Part shown: positions 8,359 through 17,041 of the stretch, in pieces
Layout: the number at the start of each line of letters is the position of its first letter
Position numbering within the stretch: the stretch's first letter is position 1
NCBI RefSeq assembly: GCF_000372805.1
Contig: NZ_KB889919.1
Coordinates: 1 to 64,000 of the forward strand
Direction: 5' to 3'
Length of the DNA stretch: 64,000 nucleotides
Source of the DNA: Marinobacter gelidimuriae
GTDB lineage: Bacteria; Pseudomonadota; Gammaproteobacteria; Pseudomonadales; Oleiphilaceae
The notes under the pieces: generated by a model
What the model saw: the letters and a program-made list of their open reading frames with translations, nothing else
Databases searched by the model: none
What the model was told of the DNA's origin: nothing
Made by a program: the position numbers and the translations under genes

Positions 8359-9638
8359 GCTTACCGACATTAGAGACAACGAATATCGGAATCATCGGGT
8401 TGGGGTATGTTGGCTTACCCTTGGCAGTGGAGTTTGGTAAGCATTATCCGGTTGTCGGCTTTGATATCGACTTGGAGCGAATCGTAGAACTTGAAGCTGG
8501 GCACGATAGCACTCGGGAGGTTGAAGACGAGGCCCTGGCCGCGGCTAAGCAGCTGCATTTCAGTGCCGAGCCAGAAAGTCTGCGCAGTTGTAATATCTAT
8601 ATCGTGACAGTTCCAACCCCGATCAATGGCCAGAAACAGCCAGATTTGACCCCTCTGATCAAAGCCTCTGAAACGCTGGGTAGGTTGGTGAGCCGTGGGG
8701 ATATTGTAATCTATGAGTCTACGGTATACCCGGGGGCCACAGAGGAAGATTGTATTCCTGTGATTGAGCGCGTTTCAGGGCTGAGGTTCAATCAGGATTT
8801 TTTCGCGGGTTACAGCCCCGAGCGGATTAACCCGGGGGACAAGGTGCACCGGCTTACGTCCATAAAGAAAATCACCTCCGGTTCAACGCCCGAGGTGGCG
8901 GACACCGTGGACGCACTGTACCGCACCATCATAACCGCGGGCACGCATAAAACGAGCAGTATCCGCGTAGCTGAAGCGGCGAAAGTGATCGAAAACACTC
9001 AGCGTGACCTCAATATCGCGCTTGTTAATGAGTTGGCTATTATATTCAACAGGCTCGGTGTTGATACGGAGGAAGTTCTTGAAGCTGCAGGTACGAAATG
9101 GAACTTCTTACCGTTTAGGCCCGGCCTTGTTGGCGGGCACTGCATCGGTATCGATCCTTATTATCTAACCTATAAGGCGCAGTCAGCTGGCTATATTCCC
9201 GATGTAATCCTGGCGGGGCGGCGAATCAACAGCAACATGGGGGCGTACGTTGCTGACGAAATGATCAAGGGCATGTTGCGCAAACGAATTCATGTTGTTG
9301 ATAGCCGCATTCTGATTATGGGTCTGACGTTCAAGGAAAACTGTCCGGATCTGCGCAATACTCGTGTCATCGATATTATCCACGTACTGGAAGGCTACGG
9401 TGCTGAGGTAGATGTCTATGACCCCTGGGCCGATGCCTCTGAGGCGGAGGCCGAATACGGCATCCGGCCAGTGGCACAGCCTGTCGATGGTCAATATGAC
9501 GCTATCATGCTGGCCGTTGCCCATCGGGAGTTCTATCAGCTGGGCGCCGGGGTTATACATCAGTGGGGTAAGCCGGAACACGTGCTTTACGACCTGAAAT
9601 ATGTATTGCCGGCGGATCAGGTTGATCTGCGTTTGTAA
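8355..9638 (+). CDS. Nucleotide sugar dehydrogenase (TviB/WbpO-like)
   Basis: A 427-residue member of the UDP-glucose/GDP-mannose dehydrogenase family. The Rossmann motif GLGYVGLP is at residues 15-22, the middle domain carries the [12 protein letters not shown] helix, and the catalytic cysteine is C263 in GGHCIGID. The sequence is closest to the Vi/TviB and WbpO/WbpA branch, which oxidises UDP-N-acetylglucosamine or UDP-N-acetylgalactosamine to the uronic acid. The exact substrate cannot be decided by eye. It starts with an ATGA overlap with the ELM1-family gene and is followed closely by a glycosyltransferase, so its acidic amino sugar is probably used for the LPS core or polysaccharide made by this operon. 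Confidence 0.88.
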   Translation: MSLPTLETTNIGIIGLGYVGLPLAVEFGKHYPVVGFDIDLERIVELEAGHDSTREVEDEALAAAKQLHFSAEPESLRSCNIYIVTVPTPINGQKQPDLTPLIKASETLGRLVSRGDIVIYESTVYPGATEEDCIPVIERVSGLRFNQDFFAGYSPERINPGDKVHRLTSIKKITSGSTPEVADTVDALYRTIITAGTHKTSSIRVAEAAKVIENTQRDLNIALVNELAIIFNRLGVDTEEVLEAAGTKWNFLPFRPGLVGGHCIGIDPYYLTYKAQSAGYIPDVILAGRRINSNMGAYVADEMIKGMLRKRIHVVDSRILIMGLTFKENCPDLRNTRVIDIIHVLEGYGAEVDVYDPWADASEAEAEYGIRPVAQPVDGQYDAIMLAVAHREFYQLGAGVIHQWGKPEHVLYDLKYVLPADQVDLRL

Positions 9639-9657
9639 CCGGTTCTAGCAGGTGTTT

Positions 9658-10758
9658 ATGAAAGTTGTTCAGGTATTGCCCACTTTAAATGGTGGTGGTG
9701 TGGAGAAAGGCACCCTGGAAATTGCTAAGGGTCTGGTCGGTAGCGGTCATGAATCGATAGTGATCTCGGCCGGCGGCGGGATGACCGCGCAGCTGGAAGC
9801 GGAAGGCAGTCGTCATGCCACCTGGGACCTGGGTAAAAAATCACCGTTAACCTTTCGCCATGTGCGGGCGTTGCGGCGCTGGCTGCTACAGGAAAAACCG
9901 GACATTCTGCATCTGCGTTCCCGCATGCCGGCGTGGGTCTGCTGGCTTGCATGGAAGGGCCTGCACGAGAGCCAGCGCCCGCGTTTGGTGACGACAGTTC
10001 ACGGGCTTTATTCTGTCAGCCGTTACAGCGCCATTATGTGTCGTGGCGAGCGCGTTATCGCGGTATCCAATACCGTCTGCGATTACATTCGTGAAAGCTA
10101 TCCACACACCGATATGGATAAAGTCCGGATTGTTTACCGTGGTATCGACCCGGGTGAGTTTTCGCAAGGTTATCATCCCTCTGACGAGTGGCTGGGCCAA
10201 TGGTATCTGCAGTATCCCCAACTAAAAGGGAAAAAAGTGCTAACCCTGCCCGGACGCCTGACCCGGTTGAAAGGCCATCACGATTTTATTGGTCTGATCA
10301 AGCAATTGCGGGATTCGGGCCAGCCGGTGCATGGACTGATCGTGGGCGGTGAGGATCCGAAGCGAAAGGCTTATGCCCAGGAGATCCGGAAGCGGATTGC
10401 CAAAGAAGGGCTTGGGGACAGCATATTGCTGACCGGCGCAAGACGTGATATTCGAGAGGTGTTCGCCGTTTCCGATCTGGTGCTTTCTTTGTCAACCAAG
10501 CCCGAGTCTTTCGGTCGGACTGTAGTGGAAGCCTTGAGCATGGGCGTGCCGGTCATTGGCTATGACCATGGCGGTGTAGGGGAAGTCCTCGGCCAGTTGT
10601 ATCCGCAGGGCCGCGTGCCTTTGGCGAATTCTGATGCTCTTTACGGGGCGGTAATCAAGAACTTAAACACAGTACAGTCACAACCACGAAATGATCGTTT
10701 CTTGCTGAGTGAGATGGTCCGGCAGACTCTGGACTGTTACCTGGAGCTGGCGCAATGA
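9658..10758 (+). CDS. Glycosyltransferase family 4 protein
   Basis: A retaining GT-B glycosyltransferase of about 366 residues. The N-terminal acceptor domain begins KVVQVLPTLNGGGVEKG. The C-terminal domain has the PGRLTRLKGHHDF motif and the EXFGRTVVEALSMGVPVIGYDHGG nucleotide-sugar-binding stretch, with the EX7E glutamates (sequence here read in two overlapping parts). The ATG at 9658 is preferred over GTG at 9652 because an AGCAGGT site lies upstream. It ends in an ATGA overlap with the deacetylase. A 5' stub of a closely similar gene lies at 20.7-20.8 kb. The sugar it transfers is unknown. Confidence 0.88.
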   Translation: MKVVQVLPTLNGGGVEKGTLEIAKGLVGSGHESIVISAGGGMTAQLEAEGSRHATWDLGKKSPLTFRHVRALRRWLLQEKPDILHLRSRMPAWVCWLAWKGLHESQRPRLVTTVHGLYSVSRYSAIMCRGERVIAVSNTVCDYIRESYPHTDMDKVRIVYRGIDPGEFSQGYHPSDEWLGQWYLQYPQLKGKKVLTLPGRLTRLKGHHDFIGLIKQLRDSGQPVHGLIVGGEDPKRKAYAQEIRKRIAKEGLGDSILLTGARRDIREVFAVSDLVLSLSTKPESFGRTVVEALSMGVPVIGYDHGGVGEVLGQLYPQGRVPLANSDALYGAVIKNLNTVQSQPRNDRFLLSEMVRQTLDCYLELAQ

Positions 10759-11567
10759 TTTGGGGCGCGATTCTTCTGCTGGCTTTGCTGGGGCTGCTGG
10801 TATTAAGCAAGCGGTACGCTTGGTGGCGCCCCGCTGTCGGGCAAGAGCATCCGCGTATCCTGATGTTCCACATGGTCAGTGAGCATCAACCGGGGGCGAA
10901 GTTCAACAAACTGCGGGTGAAGCCAGAGGCCTTTGACTGGCAGATGCGCTGGCTCAAGGAAAATGGTTGGTACTTTGCGTTGATGTCAGAGTTGGCGGAG
11001 CCGGAAAAGCTGCCGCAAAAAACGGTATTTTTGACTTTTGATGATGGCTTCGCCGACAACTACCATCAGGCTCATCAGGTATTGCAAAAGGTGGGCGCCA
11101 GAGCAACGCTTTATTTGGTAGTGGACCGTTTCGATCGTGACTGGTCCACAGCCAAGAAAGCACACCATAACAGTGGCGAATTGATGCGCGAGCCCAAACT
11201 GAGCGATGAACAGGTCACCGAGATGTTGGCCAGTGGCTGTTGGGAACTGGGTGGCCACACACTGACTCATGCCAATCTGGCGCGCCTGGATGAGGCGCAA
11301 AAGCTGACTGAGATCAAAGGCTGCCGAGAACAGCTCGCAGCCCGGTTTGGTGTTTTCGTGTCCAGCTTTGCCTATCCATTCGGCATCTATGACAGGGCCG
11401 ATGTCGCGTTAGCCGAAGAGGTCGGATTTGTGAGCGCAGTAACAACGGTTGAAGGCATAGAAATTGATTGTCCCTCGAACCGTTTTCAGCTTCGCCGTAT
11501 CAAAATTTCAGGTAAGGACAACCGGCTGGCATTCCGTCTGCGAATGCGCACCGGCAGAAGAGGTTAA
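10755..11567 (+). CDS. Membrane-anchored polysaccharide deacetylase (NodB fold)
   Basis: A 270-residue carbohydrate esterase family 4 protein. One N-terminal membrane helix (about residues 2-18) is followed by the NodB domain with metal-binding motif TFDDG at 94-98 and HTLTH at 168-172, plus a FAYPFG motif. It probably removes N-acetyl groups from a sugar in the LPS core or its precursor at the membrane. In Pseudomonas a de-N-acetylase gene (dnpA) also sits in the core LPS locus, but I cannot say this is its orthologue. It lies between two glycosyltransferases, overlapping the first and four bases before the second. Confidence 0.88.
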   Translation: MIWGAILLLALLGLLVLSKRYAWWRPAVGQEHPRILMFHMVSEHQPGAKFNKLRVKPEAFDWQMRWLKENGWYFALMSELAEPEKLPQKTVFLTFDDGFADNYHQAHQVLQKVGARATLYLVVDRFDRDWSTAKKAHHNSGELMREPKLSDEQVTEMLASGCWELGGHTLTHANLARLDEAQKLTEIKGCREQLAARFGVFVSSFAYPFGIYDRADVALAEEVGFVSAVTTVEGIEIDCPSNRFQLRRIKISGKDNRLAFRLRMRTGRRG

Positions 11568-11570
11568 GGC

Positions 11571-12599
11571 ATGAAGGTATGTCAGATAATGGCCGGAAAT
11601 GAAGAGGGCGGCTTGGAAAATCATTTTGTTGAATTGTGCAATGGCCTGGCTGGCAAAGTTGACAAAGTGGTGGTGATCGCCCATGAGAAGTACCGTGAAC
11701 GCTTTTGCCCTGAGGTGCGGTTTTTACCCTTGGACTTGAGCGGAGGGCGCCGCAATCCCTGGTTGTTGTTTCGCCTGGCATTACTCATCCGTCAGGAAGC
11801 ACCGGATATCGTCCATGCACAAGCCAGTAAGGCGGTCGACATGCTGGCTCGTATCCGCGCATTCGTTCCCGGTTACCGGATAGGAACCCTGCATAATCGT
11901 AAAAAGAAATTGGGGATGTATGCCGGGATGCAAACGGTGATTGGAGTTAGTCAAGGTGTGGTCGATGGGCTTGAACACCCTGATATTCGGGTGGTTTATA
12001 ATGGCATCCAGCCCTATACCGATGTGCAGTACGATAAAAGTCGTTTGGCCGCTGAATATCAGTTCGATCCGACGTTACCGATTGCAATAGCGGTGGGGCG
12101 TTTAGTTTTTGCCAAAGGCTTCCGGGAGCTGATTCGTGCCTGGCCGGCAGGTAAAGGGCAGTTGCTGATCGTTGGAGATGGCCCGGAGCGTGAGCCGTTG
12201 GCTTCGCTGATAGCCAACCTGAATCTGGAGCAGCAGGTGATTCTTGCAGGCTATCGTTCCGATGCCAGGGGGTTGATGACCGGTGCAGATCTCCTGCTGG
12301 TATCCTCAAATCGCGAAGGCTTCAACTATACCGTGGCCGAAGCGTTGGCTTGTGGTTTGCCGGTGTTATCAACTCAAGTGCCAGTGGCGCAGGAAATTCT
12401 TCCCGAATCTTACTTGGTGCCGGTCAATGACCTGCAAGCACTCAATGCGGCCTTGTGTCGGGTTTTAAGCAACCTGGACGTGGCTCGAACTGAACAGCAG
12501 TCGGTGTTTTCCTGGGCGCGCAAGACTTTTTCCATCGACCACATGATCCTGCAGACCATAGCGCTGTACCGGGAGAAGTTGCAGCAGGTGGCGCAATGA
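11571..12599 (+). CDS. Glycosyltransferase family 4 protein
   Basis: A 342-residue GT-B glycosyltransferase. It begins MKVCQIMAGNEEGGLENHF, an acceptor-side glycine-rich loop, and carries AVGRLVFAKGF, IVGDGPER and the SNREGFNYTVAEALACGLPVL donor-binding block (EX7E with E in NREGF and AEALA). It is translated three bases after the deacetylase stop and overlaps the next ELM1-family gene by four bases, so the genes are translationally coupled. It differs from the glycosyltransferase at 9.7 kb and probably makes a different linkage. Substrate unknown. Confidence 0.87.
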   Translation: MKVCQIMAGNEEGGLENHFVELCNGLAGKVDKVVVIAHEKYRERFCPEVRFLPLDLSGGRRNPWLLFRLALLIRQEAPDIVHAQASKAVDMLARIRAFVPGYRIGTLHNRKKKLGMYAGMQTVIGVSQGVVDGLEHPDIRVVYNGIQPYTDVQYDKSRLAAEYQFDPTLPIAIAVGRLVFAKGFRELIRAWPAGKGQLLIVGDGPEREPLASLIANLNLEQQVILAGYRSDARGLMTGADLLLVSSNREGFNYTVAEALACGLPVLSTQVPVAQEILPESYLVPVNDLQALNAALCRVLSNLDVARTEQQSVFSWARKTFSIDHMILQTIALYREKLQQVAQ

Positions 12600-13636
12600 A
12601 CAACCCATCCGGCAAACTGCGAATTTTATTGCTGAGTGATGGCTTGCCTGGGCATCTCAGCCAGTCCCAGGGGCTTGCAAGGTGGTTAGGCGATCGTTAT
12701 TTAACGGAGTCTGATGAAATGACCGTTGGCTTGAAGGTTAAGCCGCTTGCAAGGCTTATCCTGCCTTACATGACGCGATTCCGCTGTTTAGCGCCGCTGG
12801 TGTTGAGGTTTTATAGTGGTGTCCCGGATGATATTCAGGGTGTTGATCTAATCCTGTCTGCAGGTGGCACTACCTCCTTTTTGAATGTGGCCCTGGCGCA
12901 ACACGGGCAAATTCCGAATGTGTTTCTGGGGTCCAAGCGCCGTCTGCGATCAGACGATTTTTCAGCCCACCTGACCCTGGAGCCGACTGGCGAGCCGCAC
13001 AATATTGTTATGATCCTGCCGCCAACGCTCACGGATCCGGAACAGTTGCAGGAAAAAGGCCGTGAACTGCGATTATCTCTTGGGCTTTCGGATAACGAAA
13101 TGCTGAACCTGATGGCGATAGGCGGTGACGGCGCGGGGTACCAGTATGACAGCCAGGCGGTACAGCAGTTGGTCCAGCTAATGATAGAAGAGTACCAGCG
13201 CACCGGCCGGCGCTGGCTTTTGACGACTTCGAGGCGGACGGGAGCGAGACTTGAACAGGAGCTTAAGCAAGCCATGCCGGCGGAATTGTTAGCAGATAGT
13301 GTATGGTGGTCGGAGAATCCGCGTAAGGTGATGGCGGCCTATATGGGGGCTGCTGACCAGATCTTCATTACTGCAGACAGCATGTCGATGATTGCCGAAG
13401 CAATTTCCAGTGGCAAGCCAACAACCGTGCTGTGGCCTGAAAAGAGTAGGCCGGACTCGCGCTATAAGGCCGCTCTGGAGCGCTACGAAAAACACGGTCT
13501 GTGTCAGCTCGCCAGACTTGATGAACCGGTCACGTGCACGCTCGATGGCTCGGCAGCGGTTTCCCGGGCGCGTGAGGCTTTATTGGACCAGTTGGAGCAA
13601 TATCATGACCTGTCAGCTTTTCAGCGTTTGAGCTGA
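12596..13636 (+). CDS. ELM1-family protein (Mito_fiss_Elm1), copy 2
   Basis: A 346-residue member of the ELM1-like family, only distantly similar to the copy at 7.5 kb. It shares the SDGLPGHLSQSQGL start block, the LSAGGTTSF motif, GSKRRLR, AIGGDGAG, TTSRRTG and TADSMSMIAEAISSGKPTTV. The last block looks like a GT-B donor site, but the activity is unproven. It is the last gene of the 7.5-13.6 kb operon, starting with an ATGA overlap. Its 3' end overlaps the convergent ligase-glycosyltransferase gene by 16 bases, so no space for a terminator exists between them. Confidence 0.84.
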   Translation: MNNPSGKLRILLLSDGLPGHLSQSQGLARWLGDRYLTESDEMTVGLKVKPLARLILPYMTRFRCLAPLVLRFYSGVPDDIQGVDLILSAGGTTSFLNVALAQHGQIPNVFLGSKRRLRSDDFSAHLTLEPTGEPHNIVMILPPTLTDPEQLQEKGRELRLSLGLSDNEMLNLMAIGGDGAGYQYDSQAVQQLVQLMIEEYQRTGRRWLLTTSRRTGARLEQELKQAMPAELLADSVWWSENPRKVMAAYMGAADQIFITADSMSMIAEAISSGKPTTVLWPEKSRPDSRYKAALERYEKHGLCQLARLDEPVTCTLDGSAAVSRAREALLDQLEQYHDLSAFQRLS

Positions 13637-15876
13637 TGAATTCCCTCTTCGAGAGCCTGTAAAAAGCACGCTTTTGCCTGGGCAGGAGTGTAACGCTCGC
13701 GATATCGCTGCTGCGCCCTATATGCCATGGCAAGTCGCTGCTCCGGATTTTTAATCAACACAGTCAGCGCATCAGCAAATGCCCGGGCATCGCGCCTGGG
13801 TACTATCATTCCAAGCTCACCGTGCTCCAGCAGCTCGGCCGTTCCGGGGTCGTCAGTTCCTATCACCGCACAGCCTGCTGCAAAGGCTTCGATTGGGCTG
13901 ATCGGAAAGCCTTCTCCCAGGGTTGGAAAGCAGAAGATATGCGACTTGGCGAGAAATTCCACCGGATCCTGAACCTGACCGACAAATTCTACCTGCTTCG
14001 CAAGTCCGAGCCTGTCACGGAGTTTCTGGAATTCTTCCAGATCTCCGGACCCGGCAATGGAACAGGTGAAATCGATACCTTGTTGCTTCAGTTGAACCAA
14101 TGCGTTAAGCAATACATCAACGCCTTTGGTGGCCGTCAGGCGACCCATGAAACTGAGTTGCACAGGCATTTCCATGGCTTGGGGTGGGTGGATGCAATGC
14201 TTTCTTGGGCAATTGAACACCCGGAAGTGGCGCCCTTTGAGCGTCCGCTCTCGGATCAGTTTTTCAATATGGTTCGATATATTGAAAAAGATATCCGCAC
14301 CAATGGATCTTTTGACATTATTCGAGTGATTAACGGCGATCAGGGGAGTGTGGAGTGGCTTCGCACGCTTGAATAAACAGGTTGAGCGACCGCCATGACT
14401 GATAACGGCATCAGGCTTGATCTGTCGCAGAAGGTGCCAGAGCTTGACGGTGGCAACGGGGTCATAAAAGCCAAAGTTGCTCATGCGAATAACCTTGCAG
14501 CCAATTGCTTTCAGTTCGGTTGTGGGCTCATCTGTTTTTGTGCCAATAATAACGGTTACTTCATGGCCTGCCTCGCGCAGCCACCGGCTGTAATCAATCA
14601 GAACCTGCCAGCGGCCACCGCGCGCACTGCCGAATACTGTGTTGATAATATGCATTCTATTTCTGTTCTCTTTGTCTAATGGGAGTTTCACGCAGCTTCT
14701 TGACCCAAGCGACAATCCGAAACAAACAGAAAATAAGCCCACTGTATGGTACGACATCAGATTCATATCACTCATGCCCTTAATGCTGAGGTACGTCAGC
14801 GTTGCCAAGGCAAAAGCCGTTGCCGGGTTTTTGACAGCAGCACTGAAATTAATTTTCAGCAGTGCGTTAATTATCCAAGCTGTCAAAAGCACGCTCCCTA
14901 TGATCCCGAACGAAAATAGCGCCTCCAGGTATAGGTTGTGCGGATAAAGAAATTGGTAGCCATCAACGGCAGCCATTTCTACATATTTATACGTTGCAGC
15001 TCCCCAGCCGGTAAAAAGCTGTTGCTGGCAGGTTTCAAGCAATTGAGCGTAAATCTGCGAGCGTATTTGAAGCGTGCGCACTTGTAAGCCTGTGAGGCTG
15101 GAAAACTGTTCAGGAAACACATAGAAAACCTGGAGCAACAGTACCGGTAAGAGCGCGAGGGTCAACAAACCATAGCGTAGGGCTTTCTTCTGGCAGCTTA
15201 ACCCCGCCAAAAGCAGGCATGTGCATGCCAGCGCCAGTAGTGACCCTTCGGATTGTACGAGAACGCTTATAAGCAGGAGCGGTAGTAAGGAGCACAAGCC
15301 GGTAAGCCGGCTTGAAGTGCGGCGATGTTGCCATGTGACGATACCAGCCAGAAGCAGGCTGATAAAAAGAAAATTGTCGAGATTGTGAATGTTGCCAACA
15401 TGCGTTGACGACCATGCGTTGATGGACTGGTAGGGAGCCGACCAGTCAACAACCCAAACAAGAAGGCTCAATGCAACTACTGAGCTGATCATGCCGAAGA
15501 ACAGAGCCACCCGTTCAAATCGGTGGGGGGTGAAGGTGTCGGCCGCCAGTAACGCCACCGGTAGAATCCATAATCCTTTGAATACGTTGAAGGCCCCTGT
15601 CGATGCCTTGGCCGGTAACGGTGAAAACACAGCACTAGCAACGAGCAAGGCTATAATCGCTGCCAGAATTTTCAGATGAGAACGGACAAATGTGAAAAAC
15701 GAGTGGTGAGTTATAGACAGTAACAGCAATAATACGCTTATTGCTGTGGTGTGGCTGACCATGTTGACCGGTGTGGCGATCATGAGGTAAGTCAGCCCGG
15801 CAACAAATAGATAGTTGATCAGCTCCTGCCGGTTCCACAGGGTAAAACTCTCAGCCAGTAAACGTTTTACATGCAT
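13621..15876 (-). CDS. O-antigen ligase (WaaL-like) fused in frame to a GT4 glycosyltransferase
   Basis: One open frame of 751 codons. Residues 1-407 form a polytopic membrane protein with about ten hydrophobic segments and the PHNLYLEALFSFGIIG loop of the Wzy_C/WaaL O-antigen ligase family. Residues 408-751 form a complete GT4 glycosyltransferase with its own natural-looking beginning (MHIINTVFGSARGGRWQ), then SFMGRLTATKGVDVL and FPTLGEGFPISPIEAFAAG. The internal ATG (complement of 14653-14655) has an AAAGAGAAC stretch upstream. The two proteins may therefore be made as a fusion, as two proteins from one message, or both. The ligase would join a polymer to lipid A-core in the periplasm, while GT4 enzymes act in the cytosol. 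A fusion needs a membrane topology that puts the C-terminus inside. A sequencing error removing a stop is possible. Confidence 0.82.
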   Translation of the reverse strand: MHVKRLLAESFTLWNRQELINYLFVAGLTYLMIATPVNMVSHTTAISVLLLLLSITHHSFFTFVRSHLKILAAIIALLVASAVFSPLPAKASTGAFNVFKGLWILPVALLAADTFTPHRFERVALFFGMISSVVALSLLVWVVDWSAPYQSINAWSSTHVGNIHNLDNFLFISLLLAGIVTWQHRRTSSRLTGLCSLLPLLLISVLVQSEGSLLALACTCLLLAGLSCQKKALRYGLLTLALLPVLLLQVFYVFPEQFSSLTGLQVRTLQIRSQIYAQLLETCQQQLFTGWGAATYKYVEMAAVDGYQFLYPHNLYLEALFSFGIIGSVLLTAWIINALLKINFSAAVKNPATAFALATLTYLSIKGMSDMNLMSYHTVGLFSVCFGLSLGSRSCVKLPLDKENRNRMHIINTVFGSARGGRWQVLIDYSRWLREAGHEVTVIIGTKTDEPTTELKAIGCKVIRMSNFGFYDPVATVKLWHLLRQIKPDAVISHGGRSTCLFKRAKPLHTPLIAVNHSNNVKRSIGADIFFNISNHIEKLIRERTLKGRHFRVFNCPRKHCIHPPQAMEMPVQLSFMGRLTATKGVDVLLNALVQLKQQGIDFTCSIAGSGDLEEFQKLRDRLGLAKQVEFVGQVQDPVEFLAKSHIFCFPTLGEGFPISPIEAFAAGCAVIGTDDPGTAELLEHGELGMIVPRRDARAFADALTVLIKNPEQRLAMAYRAQQRYRERYTPAQAKACFLQALEEGIHQLKR

Positions 15877-15980
15877 GGTTGGTAATCCAGTTGCTGTCGT
15901 TATGATGTGAGTACGATGCCTGTTGCATCAAAATGTGTTTGCAACTATCACTTCACTGGGTAGTCATTATTCGGGAGTGT

Positions 15981-16940
15981 TTAGTTTTTTTTACTTTTTT
16001 TTCTGTAAAACCCCGGGTCTTTCTCATCTGGCCGAGTCTTGAACCGCCGATGCATCCACAGATACTGGTCGGGCGCCTTGCGAATCTCCTGCTCTATAAA
16101 GGCGTTGATGCGGGTGGCATCCTCCAGGTCGTCGCCACCGGGGAAGTTTTCCAATGGAGCGTGGAAGTAGATGTCGTAGCCGGGTTTGTCTGCATGGCGG
16201 AAATGGCTGAAGGGCATGACCGTACAGCCGCTGCGCTCGGCGATTCGGGACGTTGCTGTTATGGTGCCTGCCGGAATCCCGAAAAAGGGTGCGAAGACGA
16301 TGTCCTTGCGGCCATAGTCCTGATCGGTGGCGTACCACACGGCCCGGTTCTGTTTCAGGCTGCGCAATAGTCCACGGAGATCTTTGGCACTCAAAACCTT
16401 GCCATACCGGCGCTCCCTGCAACGGGTCATGACGGCATTCATCAGCGGGTTGTTGTGGTCGCGCTGCATGACATTCGATTTGATATACTCTGTCGAGAGC
16501 GAACCGCCCATTTCCAGCGTGCTGAAATGCGCACCCACGAGCAGAATGCCGCGACCGGCTTCCAGTGCTTTTTCAAAATGCTCTTGGCCATGAATGCGCG
16601 TAATCTTTTTCAGTTTTGCGGTGTTCCGGAACCAGCCAATTCCGATTTCGATCAGGCCGATGCCATTGGCAATAAAGCTGTTGCGAACGAGTGCCCCCTG
16701 TTGTTGTTCGTTCAATTCGGGGAAGCACAGTTGAATGTTCGTCTCGGTAATGCGGCGCCTGGACTTGGCAAATGTCCATGCCAGCAGCCCCGCCATCCGG
16801 CCCAGCCACCATTGGCTGCGCAAGGGCAGCTGGGCGACCAGCCACATGGCAGCAATGCCCAGCCAGGTTGTCCACCACCTGGGGTGGATGTAGGCGGAAT
16901 AATTGGTATTTCTGGGAAGCTTGCGGTACTTATTGTTCAA
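15981..16940 (-). CDS. Lipid A biosynthesis acyltransferase, second type (LpxL/LpxM family)
   Basis: About 319 residues, with a membrane anchor near the N-terminus (WLGIAAMWLVAQLPL), the HX4E catalytic motif HFSTLE, the downstream TDQDYG and FFGIPAGT blocks, and the QYLWMHRRFKTRP ending of the family. The start is uncertain. A TTG at complement 16940 has AGGAT upstream and gives the N-terminus MNNKYRKLPRNTNYSAY, which aligns with MKKKYRKQPRNTDFSAY of the decayed paralogue at 22.2 kb. An ATG at complement 17021 would add 27 residues that overlap the promoter area of waaA. It is divergent from waaA. It should add a secondary acyl chain to Kdo2-lipid A. Confidence 0.9.
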   Translation of the reverse strand: MNNKYRKLPRNTNYSAYIHPRWWTTWLGIAAMWLVAQLPLRSQWWLGRMAGLLAWTFAKSRRRITETNIQLCFPELNEQQQGALVRNSFIANGIGLIEIGIGWFRNTAKLKKITRIHGQEHFEKALEAGRGILLVGAHFSTLEMGGSLSTEYIKSNVMQRDHNNPLMNAVMTRCRERRYGKVLSAKDLRGLLRSLKQNRAVWYATDQDYGRKDIVFAPFFGIPAGTITATSRIAERSGCTVMPFSHFRHADKPGYDIYFHAPLENFPGGDDLEDATRINAFIEQEIRKAPDQYLWMHRRFKTRPDEKDPGFYRKKSKKN

Positions 16941-17004
16941 AATCGCTGATCCTACATCGACAAACGGTCTGTTCGAGGGCAAGATGCCCGGCAAAAGAAT
17001 GACA

Positions 17005-17020
17005 TCACTATGATAACGCA
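17005..17020 (+). promoter_or_regulatory. Possible waaA -10 element shared with the decayed copy
   Basis: TATGAT at 17009-17014 lies 28 bases before the waaA start. The same CTATGATA string occurs at 22336-22343, 27 bases before the start of the decayed waaA copy. Conservation of the string and spacing between two otherwise diverged upstream regions suggests a -10 box. No good -35 hexamer is visible. Confidence 0.35.
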
Positions 17021-17041
17021 TCGTTTTGCCGGGAGTCCCGC

